From Pseudomonadota bacterium (GTDB lineage: Bacteria > Pseudomonadota > Gammaproteobacteria > Burkholderiales > Burkholderiaceae_D): DNA of 8,191 nucleotides. Made by a program: the position numbers and the translations under genes. The notes under the pieces were generated by a model. It ran no database searches. It was not told the origin of the DNA and saw only the letters and a list, made by a program, of their open reading frames with translations. Below, one piece after another: positions 1 to 5,320 of the stretch (the stretch's first letter is position 1; every line of letters starts with the position of its first letter). The DNA is taken from the NCBI GenBank assembly GCA_023416415.1, contig JAEZHR010000237.1, positions 1 to 8,191 of the forward strand, written 5' to 3'.

Positions 1-6
1 ATTTTT

Positions 7-32
7 TTGCTGCATTGCTCCTTGCTGCATTG
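7..32. repeat. Direct repeat of TTGCTGCATTG (two copies)
   Basis: Two exact 11-bp copies of TTGCTGCATTG lie at 7-17 and 22-32, separated by CTCC, just downstream of the amyloid operon's last codon. They follow a run of seven T at 2-8. The T-run could be the tail of a plus-strand terminator whose hairpin lies outside the window, but that cannot be seen. No function is assigned to the repeat. No intrinsic terminator for the minus-strand operon is visible in 1-63. Confidence 0.4.
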
Positions 33-63
33 TTCACGCCATCTCGATTCAGCGATCTGGCAC

Positions 64-294
64 TCAGAATGTGTAAGGAAACCGGATGCCGACCGAATAG
101 TCCGGCGCGTCCGGCGTGAGTCCTATCGAGACCGTCCCGACCATGGACAGGCGCGGCGAAAGCAGCTGGGTCAGACTGGCGTTGAAGGTTGAAGAATTGA
201 CGTCCGTGCCGGCCTGACGTACCCAGGGACCGCCCTCGGCGCGCAGCCGCGCCGCCTGCTGGATCAGCTGGGAGGAGGAGAAGCTGATCGACAT
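64..294 (-). pseudogene. C-terminal barrel remnant of FapF-like pore, separated by in-frame stop
   Basis: This 76-codon frame continues the FapF-like gene in exactly the same reading frame after a TAA at 298-300 and one AAG codon. It contains alternating polar and hydrophobic stretches typical of amphipathic beta strands (around TLVMSISFSSS-like and SMVGTVSIGL segments) and ends in YSVGIRFPYTF. The terminal aromatic residue with alternating hydrophobics is the usual beta-signal recognised by the BAM complex, so this is very likely the true C-terminus of the barrel. An ATG at 292-294, four bases past the stop, could in principle allow reinitiation. A separately made 76-residue fragment rebuilding a barrel would be unusual, however. 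A nonsense mutation or a sequencing error at 298-300 explains the layout best. Confidence 0.65.
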
Positions 295-297
295 CTT

Positions 298-1395
298 TTA
301 ATTCAGCGCGGCCGCGAAGCCGGCGCCGAAGGACAGGGCATTGCCGAGCTTGACGTCGCCCGGCTGGGTTTGTCCGACCACGCTGGAGAGATCGTCGAAG
401 CTGCGCTTGACGTTGTAGGTAATGCCGATATTTCCGAACAGGACCAATGGATCGAGGGTCTTGAGGACCGCCACGCCCACGCTTGCGCCCCAGATTCCGT
501 TGCCGGTCGGCTGGCGCGACGGAACGACCAGGTTGTTGTTGCTCGGGTCCGGACTGCGCAGCTTGATGCCGAACGGATGGCGGCCGGTCGGCGCGCGCAG
601 ACGTACGCTTGCGATCCAGTCGAGATCGGTCGGTACGGACTTGGGCAACTGGTAGTACAGGCCGAGGTTCGCATCGCCTACCGACATGGAGTCGCTGGAG
701 GCGTCGCTGACGCTGGCGGCCGAGCCGCCGGCGCCGCCGGATATGTAGTTCGCGCGCCGATAGAGCATGGGCAGGTTCACATCCGTGCTCAGGCGGTCGT
801 TCCAGTTCCAGCGTGCGGTGATGTCGTACTGCAGCTGGTCGGTCTTGATCTGTTGCAGGTCGATCTGGCCGAGCAGGATGGCGTCCAGCGCGAGAAAGCC
901 GTTCAGCACCAGGCTGCGGCGGTCGTAGTGCGTGTAGGTCAGTCCCTGCTCGATGGTGAAGCGGCGATCGAAGATGCCCTCGCCCTGGCTGGTGGCAATG
1001 GCTTGCTGCTGGGTTGCCGTTTGCTGTGTCGAGGCGGCGCTCGGGTCGACGCCGGGCAGCGACTGCGCGTTCTGCGCCACTTGCGGCGCGTAGCCGTTGT
1101 TGACCTGAGCGATGGCTTGCGCCATGGGCGGATTGCCGGAAGGCGAGATGGGCGTGTCGCCACGCCCGCGCACCACCGCAAGGTGTTCATTCGACGCACC
1201 GAGCAGACGCTGTTCCAGTTCCTGCACGCGGCGGTGCAGGGCATGGATTGTGCGCTGTTGTTCTTCGTAGCGGTGCGTGAGATGGCGCGCTGTGGTCACC
1301 ATCTCGTCGAGTTCGGCCTGGGTCAGTGCCGCTGCAGGGAGCGGGGAGAGCAGGACCGTGGCGGCGGTCATGCCTGCCAGCTTCCGGATTTTCAT
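298..1395 (-). CDS. fapF: FapF-like outer-membrane amyloid export pore, truncated by in-frame stop
   Basis: FapF is the outer-membrane pore that exports Fap amyloid subunits. The chosen ATG (1393-1395) is preceded by an AGAG-type ribosome site and starts a clear signal peptide (MKIRKLAGMTAATVLLSPLP, cleavage near AAA-LTQ, residue 23). A TTG seven codons upstream is less likely. Residues about 27-66 form a predicted coiled coil (EEQQRTIHALHRRVQELEQR). Residues about 67-140 are a Q/A/P-rich linker, and from about 141 (IFDRRFTIEQGLTY) the sequence becomes beta-barrel-like. This order of signal, coiled coil, linker and barrel matches FapF. The frame stops at codon 366 after AAALN, while the remaining 77 barrel codons follow in frame to 64. 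A full readthrough product would be about 443 residues, close to Pseudomonas FapF as I recall it. It is the last gene of the operon, 128 bases after fapE; that gap shows no clear promoter. Confidence 0.75.
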   Translation of the reverse strand: MKIRKLAGMTAATVLLSPLPAAALTQAELDEMVTTARHLTHRYEEQQRTIHALHRRVQELEQRLLGASNEHLAVVRGRGDTPISPSGNPPMAQAIAQVNNGYAPQVAQNAQSLPGVDPSAASTQQTATQQQAIATSQGEGIFDRRFTIEQGLTYTHYDRRSLVLNGFLALDAILLGQIDLQQIKTDQLQYDITARWNWNDRLSTDVNLPMLYRRANYISGGAGGSAASVSDASSDSMSVGDANLGLYYQLPKSVPTDLDWIASVRLRAPTGRHPFGIKLRSPDPSNNNLVVPSRQPTGNGIWGASVGVAVLKTLDPLVLFGNIGITYNVKRSFDDLSSVVGQTQPGDVKLGNALSFGAGFAAALN

Positions 1396-1523
1396 GAGGG
1401 TCTCTTCAAATTGCAATAGTCAAGGACAGGGGCTCCCGGGGCTTTCGCGCGCAGTCACGCTCGTGCACTGCAATTTGTTGGAAAGCAGCACATGCATCGC
1501 CCGAGGGCACATCCGACATCGGT

Positions 1524-2315
1524 TCAGCGTACGCGCAGCATGTTCAGAGCGTTGCCCATTCCATGCATGGCGATCGCCGTGCGCGTGGCAGGCTGAACCT
1601 GCAGCTGAAGCTGCATCCGGTTGACGACTTGCTGGTCGTGTGCGGCGATCTGGATGTGCTGCCGGATCGCCCCGGAGTCCGCTATGTTCACCTGCTGGCT
1701 GGCGTTGCCAGCGCCGGGCAGAGTCAGATCGAGGAACACGCCCCTGGCGCCGATCTCGACGCTGGCGCGTACACCGTCTGCGCCGTTTGCTCCGGCGCTC
1801 GCCTGGCCGTTTGCGCTGCCGAAAGCGGAAGGCGCCTGAACCACCTGGATCACGGCATGATTTGCTGCACCATTGCTATCGCCGGCGACCTGGATCACCT
1901 GGCCGATTCCACGCGTCGAGCGCAGTCCCTGACCGAGGTAGACACTGGCCTCGGATGCTGTGCGTGTGTCGTCTGCGGCGCCATTGACTGCATTGGCCTG
2001 TGCATCGAAGCGGGCACCGGCACGACCGGAGCCGGGAAGCGCGATCTCGATTCCGGCTGCAGCTTCGAGGCGCTGTCCGTTGGAGGCCTGCCACGATGAG
2101 TTCATGTCCAGGCGCATGCCAACGACCTGGCCTGCGATCGTGAACTTGCCGGCCACGCGCGCGAGTTGGTGGTCGTCCACCGCCTCGGCAATGCCGCAGC
2201 TGGCTTCGATGGCGCAGACCTTGTACAGAGGGCGAGCGTTAGCGGACGGACTTGCGCAGGCAAGTGCAAGCGCCGCGCAGGCCGGCAGGAGAATGTGTGT
2301 TGAATGCATTTTCAT
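1524..2315 (-). CDS. fapE: FapE-like secreted amyloid accessory protein
   Basis: This 263-residue protein has an N-terminal signal peptide with a likely signal peptidase I site at SANA-RPLY (after residue 27); the cysteines at 13 and 20 fall inside the signal and do not fit a good lipobox. The mature protein is rich in A, G, N and Q and carries only two cysteines, C34 and C40 (VCAIEASC), which could form a disulfide. The rest looks like beta-rich, low-charge sequence without a recognisable enzymatic motif. I assign FapE from operon position (between the C39 peptidase and the coiled-coil barrel pore), secretion and composition rather than from a clear domain match. In Pseudomonas, FapE is an exported minor fibre-associated component. 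The AGAGGA ribosome site overlaps the fapD stop codon and the gap is 8 bases, so translation is probably coupled to fapD. Confidence 0.65.
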   Translation of the reverse strand: MKMHSTHILLPACAALALACASPSANARPLYKVCAIEASCGIAEAVDDHQLARVAGKFTIAGQVVGMRLDMNSSWQASNGQRLEAAAGIEIALPGSGRAGARFDAQANAVNGAADDTRTASEASVYLGQGLRSTRGIGQVIQVAGDSNGAANHAVIQVVQAPSAFGSANGQASAGANGADGVRASVEIGARGVFLDLTLPGAGNASQQVNIADSGAIRQHIQIAAHDQQVVNRMQLQLQVQPATRTAIAMHGMGNALNMLRVR

Positions 2316-2323
2316 GGCGTCCT

Positions 2324-3049
2324 CTAGAAAGTGTCGATACCGAACAAGCCGAATTCCTGCAAAGGCGGCAGGGCGCGTGTGACGATGGCGGCGCGATCTT
2401 GCGCGGCGCGCGGGATCGAAGAAGCGACCAGTGCGTTGTCGGCCTGGCGGCCGTCGCCGAGCACGGCAAACACGATGCCGTTCCAGGCAGCGACGAATTC
2501 TTCAACCGGAATCTGACGGTGACCAAGAGCAGGATCGGCGATGTAGGCGATGCCTGCGTGGATGCGCTTGAGAACGACGAAGTGCGCATACTGGCGTGTG
2601 GTCTGTAGTGCAATCACCGGAATCTTGACCGTCATCAGGACACGGGCATCGATCTTGTAGCCGCGCCCGCGCAAGCCGTGACGCTCCAGGTAATGCTTCA
2701 TGTCCAGCATGGAAAAACCTCTGCTGCGAACTTCTTCGCGGTCCGTGTGGGCCAGCATGTCATTGATGATTTCCCGCTCGCTGATCGAGCGTCCAAACAT
2801 CTGTTGCAGGACGGTCGCGAGCGCTGCCGCACCGCAGGTGAAGTCGGTTTCCTGACGCACCATGCCGGCATAGCGCAACTCGCGCATCGAGCGCATGGGC
2901 ACGGAAAAGCCGGGGAGCCCGGGTGCCACGGGGGCGATAGCAATGCGGCCGTCCGAATCAGGTGGGGGCGCCGCACGAACGGCAGACGCGACCAGCACGA
3001 TTGCCAGTGCCCCGCTGGCAGCAAGGAAGAGATGCCGGAAAAGATGCAT
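2324..3049 (-). CDS. fapD: FapD-like C39-family cysteine peptidase
   Basis: This 241-residue exported protein starts with a signal peptide (cleavage near AVRA-APPP, residue 27), followed by a single C39 papain-like peptidase domain. The catalytic set is visible: Q66 (oxyanion hole, in RQETDFTCG), C72, H156 (QYAHFVVL) and D172 (IADPALG). C39 domains are best known for cleaving double-glycine leaders in bacteriocin ABC exporters. Here there is no ABC or membrane-transporter part, which is the FapD arrangement: a stand-alone periplasmic peptidase needed for Fap export. The ATG at 3047-3049 has no good Shine-Dalgarno sequence. Together with the terminator just upstream, this suggests low expression compared with the fibre subunits. 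The alternative name is generic C39 family peptidase; the flanking repeat proteins and coiled-coil pore make FapD the better call. Confidence 0.87.
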   Translation of the reverse strand: MHLFRHLFLAASGALAIVLVASAVRAAPPPDSDGRIAIAPVAPGLPGFSVPMRSMRELRYAGMVRQETDFTCGAAALATVLQQMFGRSISEREIINDMLAHTDREEVRSRGFSMLDMKHYLERHGLRGRGYKIDARVLMTVKIPVIALQTTRQYAHFVVLKRIHAGIAYIADPALGHRQIPVEEFVAAWNGIVFAVLGDGRQADNALVASSIPRAAQDRAAIVTRALPPLQEFGLFGIDTF

Positions 3050-3071
3050 GGATATGCGGGAAGTCAGGGAG

Positions 3072-3101
3072 AAAAACCCGCCACCAGGGGATGGTGGCGG
3101 G
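3072..3101 (-). terminator. Intrinsic terminator inside the amyloid operon
   Basis: On the minus strand, a perfect 9-bp stem (CCCGCCACC / GGTGGCGGG, arms 3093-3101 and 3077-3085) with a 7-base loop is followed directly by five T (3076-3072). It begins 11 bases after the stop codon of the major repeat protein and ends 22 bases before fapD. It is a strong rho-independent terminator by form. Since fapD, fapE and fapF have no evident own promoter, partial readthrough is the likely mode, giving more fibre subunit than export machinery. Confidence 0.88.
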
Positions 3102-3112
3102 ACGTGGGCACC

Positions 3113-3862
3113 TTACTGCGCCGAAGCGATCGACAGGCTGTTGTGCTGCAGGTTGCCGTAGCCTGCGGTCACGTTGGCGGCGACGTTGCCGCTCGCGGCC
3201 AGCAGCGAGCTTGTGACGACCGCCGCGTTGGTCACGTCGAAGTCCAGGTTGCCGTTGAGTGTGGCGGTTACGAGCTGGCTGTTTTCGCCGCTTGCCGTGG
3301 CCAGCGTACCGTTGCCTGCGGCGCTGGTCTGCGATGCGACGGCCAGTTGGTTGCTTTGCATGTTGCCCGAGCCGGCCGCGTTGTTGACGCCGATGTTGCC
3401 GGTGGCGCCGTTGACGGAATTGTCCAGCGTCGCCGAGTTGTTGGTCAGCAGCGCAATGTTGGCATTGACGGCAGAGATCTGAGTCGAGAAGGACTGGGCA
3501 TTGGCAAACACGTCAGTGGCATCGCCCAGCGCGGCGATGGCAGCGTCATTGCTCTGTGCGTTGCTGGTACCGGCTGCGAGGTTGATGCCGACATTGCCGG
3601 TGGCCGAGTTGGCCGATCCGGTCAGGCTGGAGGCATTGGCGCCGCCCGCCGTGATCACCAGGTTTTCGACCGAGGCCTGAGCGTTGCTGGTCACGGCACT
3701 CGCTTCGGCGCCAACGCCGATCGCGCCGCCGACACTCACGTTGCCCGTAACATTGACAATGGTGTCGATGTCGGTCGTGTTGCTCAAAACTGCCTGGGCG
3801 AATGCCGGGACGGAGACGGCGCTGAGCGCCGCAGTTGCGATAAGGGCTTTGGTGAGTTTCAT
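3113..3862 (-). CDS. fapC: Fap-type amyloid fibre subunit with imperfect repeats (FapC-like)
   Basis: This 249-residue secreted protein is probably the major fibre subunit. The start at 3862 is fixed by an ideal AGGAGG site six bases upstream and by the signal peptide MKLTKALIATAALSAVSVPA (cleavage after AFA, residue 22). The frame is open 31 codons further upstream but without these signs. The mature part is almost all small and amide residues (A, N, G, S, T, V). Three clear repeats of the form GNxGxNxAAGxxNxQxNxxAIA begin at residues 89, 155 and 225, with a degenerate one at 40, joined by longer linkers. This repeat-linker plan is that of FapC and FapB. The protein contains no cysteine, so the C-terminal CxC motif I recall from Pseudomonas FapB and FapC is absent. 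The FapB role cannot be excluded, but the strong ribosome site and the terminator behind the gene favour the major subunit. Confidence 0.82.
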   Translation of the reverse strand: MKLTKALIATAALSAVSVPAFAQAVLSNTTDIDTIVNVTGNVSVGGAIGVGAEASAVTSNAQASVENLVITAGGANASSLTGSANSATGNVGINLAAGTSNAQSNDAAIAALGDATDVFANAQSFSTQISAVNANIALLTNNSATLDNSVNGATGNIGVNNAAGSGNMQSNQLAVASQTSAAGNGTLATASGENSQLVTATLNGNLDFDVTNAAVVTSSLLAASGNVAANVTAGYGNLQHNSLSIASAQ

Positions 3863-3866
3863 GAGA

Positions 3867-3874
3867 TTCCTCCT
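3867..3874 (-). promoter_or_regulatory. Strong ribosome binding site of the major amyloid subunit gene
   Basis: AGGAGGAA on the minus strand, with its AGGAGG core six bases from the ATG at 3862. It is the best Shine-Dalgarno sequence in the operon, contrasting with the first gene and fapD, which lack a good one. It decides the start codon and fits high translation of the fibre subunit. Confidence 0.85.
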
Positions 3875-3958
3875 GAACGATTTAGAGTGGTGATGTGAAT
3901 GAACTGCGGTTGCTGCTACTGCTTGAGCGTCAAACAGCACGCCCGGGTACTGCATGCT

Positions 3959-4555
3959 TCATTGCGGTGCGATGCTCAACGCGAAGACGTTGGCCGTGCG
4001 ATTGCCCGCCCCCGCCGCCTGGTTGACCTGAACGATTCCGCCGGCGCCGGTAAAGGCGGAATCGGAAACGTGGGCACTCAGTGCGCGTCCATCGGCCTGC
4101 GTAGCCGCAGGCGGTGTAGTGCCGGTGACGCTGTCGAGCTGTTCGAACGACACTTCCGGGGGTGTTCCGGTCGACAGTGCGAGGAGGTTGGCCTGTGCAT
4201 TGCCGTCACCGCTTGCCTGATTCACCGCAATCGCACCACGGACTGCGGAAAATGCGGCCCCATCGATGGAGGCCGAGGCCGCGTGAAGGCCATCCGACAG
4301 AGTTGGTGCAGACTGCGTGCTGCGCAGGCCGGATTGCGCACCGTCGCCCGTTGCGATGGCTGCAAGATTGGATTGCGCGTTTCCGACCCCGGCGCTGGCA
4401 TTGACTGCGATGCGGCCACTGCTGCCGGCAAGCGCCGCGTCACCGATGCCGGTCACCGATTGTGCGTGGACGGCACCGTGCAGGATCATGAGCGTGGCGG
4501 CATGCAGGAAGGTTGAGCGCGTCTTTGGGTTTGTGACGCGAAGCGAGAGTTTCAT
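3959..4555 (-). CDS. Secreted protein with three Fap-like repeats, first gene of the operon (FapB/FapA-like)
   Basis: This 198-residue exported protein has a signal peptide with a long N-region (MKLSLRVTNPKTRSTF, then a hydrophobic stretch, cleavage near AVHA-QS, residue 31). The mature part holds three evenly spaced repeats at about residues 47-70, 107-130 and 172-195, of the form GxIxVNxAxGxGNxQxNxxALS (for example GRIAVNASAGVGNAQSNLAA). They resemble the repeats of the next gene, so both are probably amyloidogenic. A minor or nucleating subunit (FapB role) is the best guess. By position it could instead replace FapA, the first gene and periplasmic chaperone of the Pseudomonas operon. The protein has no cysteine. 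No Shine-Dalgarno precedes the ATG (TCTCCCCCATG), so its translation is probably weak. A sigma54 promoter lies about 50 bases upstream; 96 bases separate it from the next gene. Confidence 0.75.
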   Translation of the reverse strand: MKLSLRVTNPKTRSTFLHAATLMILHGAVHAQSVTGIGDAALAGSSGRIAVNASAGVGNAQSNLAAIATGDGAQSGLRSTQSAPTLSDGLHAASASIDGAAFSAVRGAIAVNQASGDGNAQANLLALSTGTPPEVSFEQLDSVTGTTPPAATQADGRALSAHVSDSAFTGAGGIVQVNQAAGAGNRTANVFALSIAPQ

Positions 4556-4602
4556 GGGGGAGATGCAGATGGGTTGCGAATCCGAAATTGCGTTCGTTCA
4601 AG

Positions 4603-4617
4603 GCAATGGTTGTGCCA
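4603..4617 (-). promoter_or_regulatory. Sigma54 (RpoN) promoter of the amyloid operon
   Basis: On the minus strand, TGGCAC at 4617-4612 and TTGC at 4606-4603 are separated by 5 bases (AACCA), preceded by C. This matches the -24/-12 consensus YTGGCAC-N5-TTGC in all its core positions with the exact spacing. Transcription would start near 4592, leaving a leader of about 37 bases before the ATG at 4555. A sigma54 promoter needs an enhancer-binding ATPase; none is encoded in the window. Confidence 0.8.
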
Positions 4618-4699
4618 GTGCATGCAAGTACATGATTCCGCGAGAGAAAACCTTCGGGACGCTGCGCAGAAGACACATTGCCGCCCGGCCATGCTCCAG

Positions 4700-4811
4700 T
4701 TCCGAACGGAATCGCAGGGCTGTGCTTGAGGCGTGGAAGGGAGACTGGAAGGGGGGCGCCTTGCGTCAAGGCACGGCCATGCGTGTTTGCATCCTGGCCG
4801 GCACTTGCCGG
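4700..4811. promoter_or_regulatory. Three short perfect inverted repeats, candidate enhancer/operator sites
   Basis: Upstream of the sigma54 promoter lie TTCCG-AA-CGGAA (4700-4711), GCCTTG-CGT-CAAGGC (4758-4772) and CCGGCA-CT-TGCCGG (4798-4811). They are roughly 110 to 215 bases before the predicted start site, the usual range for enhancer-binding protein sites. None matches a binding motif I can name with confidence. Short palindromes occur by chance in GC-rich DNA, so the assignment is tentative. Confidence 0.35.
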
Positions 4812-4928
4812 TAAGGCCTGCAAGGGGTGGACGCCGCTTGTATTGAAATCGTGCAAAGAGGTTTGCGCGGTGTGCATCCGGCCTGCATGTCGATCTGCGC
4901 AGGGCGCCCGGAATGGAGCTATAGATCC

Positions 4929-5027
4929 ATGTTCATCTTCTTTTCCAATCGCCTGGGCTGCCTGGGGTCGATCGCCGTCTCGGCAGTGCTGACGCTGGTT
5001 TTGCTGTTGCTTTTCGGCGTCATATAG
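4929..5027 (+). CDS. Small single-span membrane protein, 32 residues
   Basis: A 32-codon gene starting MFIFFSNRLGCLGS and ending in a hydrophobic leucine/valine-rich helix (VLTLVLLLLFGVI), which would span the inner membrane once. The ATG at 4929 is preceded by GGAG at 4915-4918, ten bases away. The same frame is open from 4827, but the extension is not protein-like. The FFSNRLGCLGS start resembles small hypothetical membrane proteins I have seen annotated in beta- and gamma-proteobacteria; their function is unknown. It lies between the divergent amyloid and GGDEF/EAL genes, and its stop codon overlaps an inverted repeat (5026-5056). There is no evidence that it takes part in either system. 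Confidence 0.65.
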   Translation: MFIFFSNRLGCLGSIAVSAVLTLVLLLLFGVI

Positions 5028-5110
5028 GGCAGCAACGGTGTGGTCGATGCTGCCCTGCGGTCCAAACCGCCACACTGTGGCCGAAGAGATGGCCTTGATT
5101 GCAAGGCCAT
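5026..5110. other. Dense cluster of four inverted repeats (structured RNA or regulatory element)
   Basis: Four perfect inverted repeats follow one another in 85 bases: AGGGCAGCA/TGCTGCCCT (arms 5026-5034 and 5048-5056, 13-base loop), GCGGT/ACCGC (5057-5061 and 5066-5070), GCCACA/TGTGGC (5069-5074 and 5076-5081), and ATGGCCTTG/CAAGGCCAT (5089-5097 and 5102-5110, 4-base loop). None is followed by a T-tract on either strand, so this is not an ordinary intrinsic terminator. It may be a 3' structure of the small membrane protein mRNA, a small RNA, or protein-binding sites ahead of the GGDEF/EAL promoter. Confidence 0.5.
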
Positions 5111-5147
5111 GCCGTGCGCTGCCTCTCGTGCAATGTCCTTTAGATGC

Positions 5148-5176
5148 TTGACGTGCAATTTGAAGGGAACTATTGT
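5148..5176 (+). promoter_or_regulatory. Sigma70-type promoter of the GGDEF/EAL gene
   Basis: TTGACG (5148-5153) and TATTGT (5171-5176) are separated by exactly 17 bases: five of six matches at -35 and four of six at -10. The start of transcription would be near 5183, giving a leader of about 138 bases before the ATG at 5321. An imperfect inverted repeat (TTGCTGCA, 5176-5183 with TGCAGGCAA, 5191-5199) overlaps the start point and could be an operator. Confidence 0.55.
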
Positions 5177-5320
5177 TGCTGCACCTTTCATGCAGGCAAC
5201 CAACAACGTGCGGAGACTCGAGAACCGAATTGCGGCGACCCCGTCGCGTCATGCCTCTGCGGCCGCCAGAAGCCCGGATCGCAGCCACGCAGGAGTACCC
5301 TTTTCGGCTGTGGGGCAGGG

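Noticed and set aside
370..1419. Long plus-strand open frame opposite the fapF-like gene
   Set aside because: It is antisense to a gene with signal peptide, coiled coil and barrel features; its own translation shows no domain or signal and is explained by GC-rich codon bias.
1396..1523. Separate promoter ahead of fapF (TTGACT near 1421-1426 on the minus strand)
   Set aside because: There is no acceptable -10 box at the right distance, and it would fall inside or after the fapF start.
2678..3898. 406-codon plus-strand open frame opposite fapD and the fibre subunit
   Set aside because: It covers two convincing minus-strand genes and a terminator; the translation looks like a shadow of the amyloid repeats.
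3113..4555. Possible CRISPR array or tandem DNA repeat because of periodic motifs
   Set aside because: The periodicity is at protein level (GN...N.Q.N repeats), with variable DNA sequence and irregular spacing; it is coding sequence of amyloid proteins.
5144..5320. N-terminal extension of the GGDEF/EAL protein by 59 codons
   Set aside because: The extension is cysteine-rich without conserved character, starts upstream of the predicted -35 element, and the ATG at 5321 directly precedes the first membrane helix.
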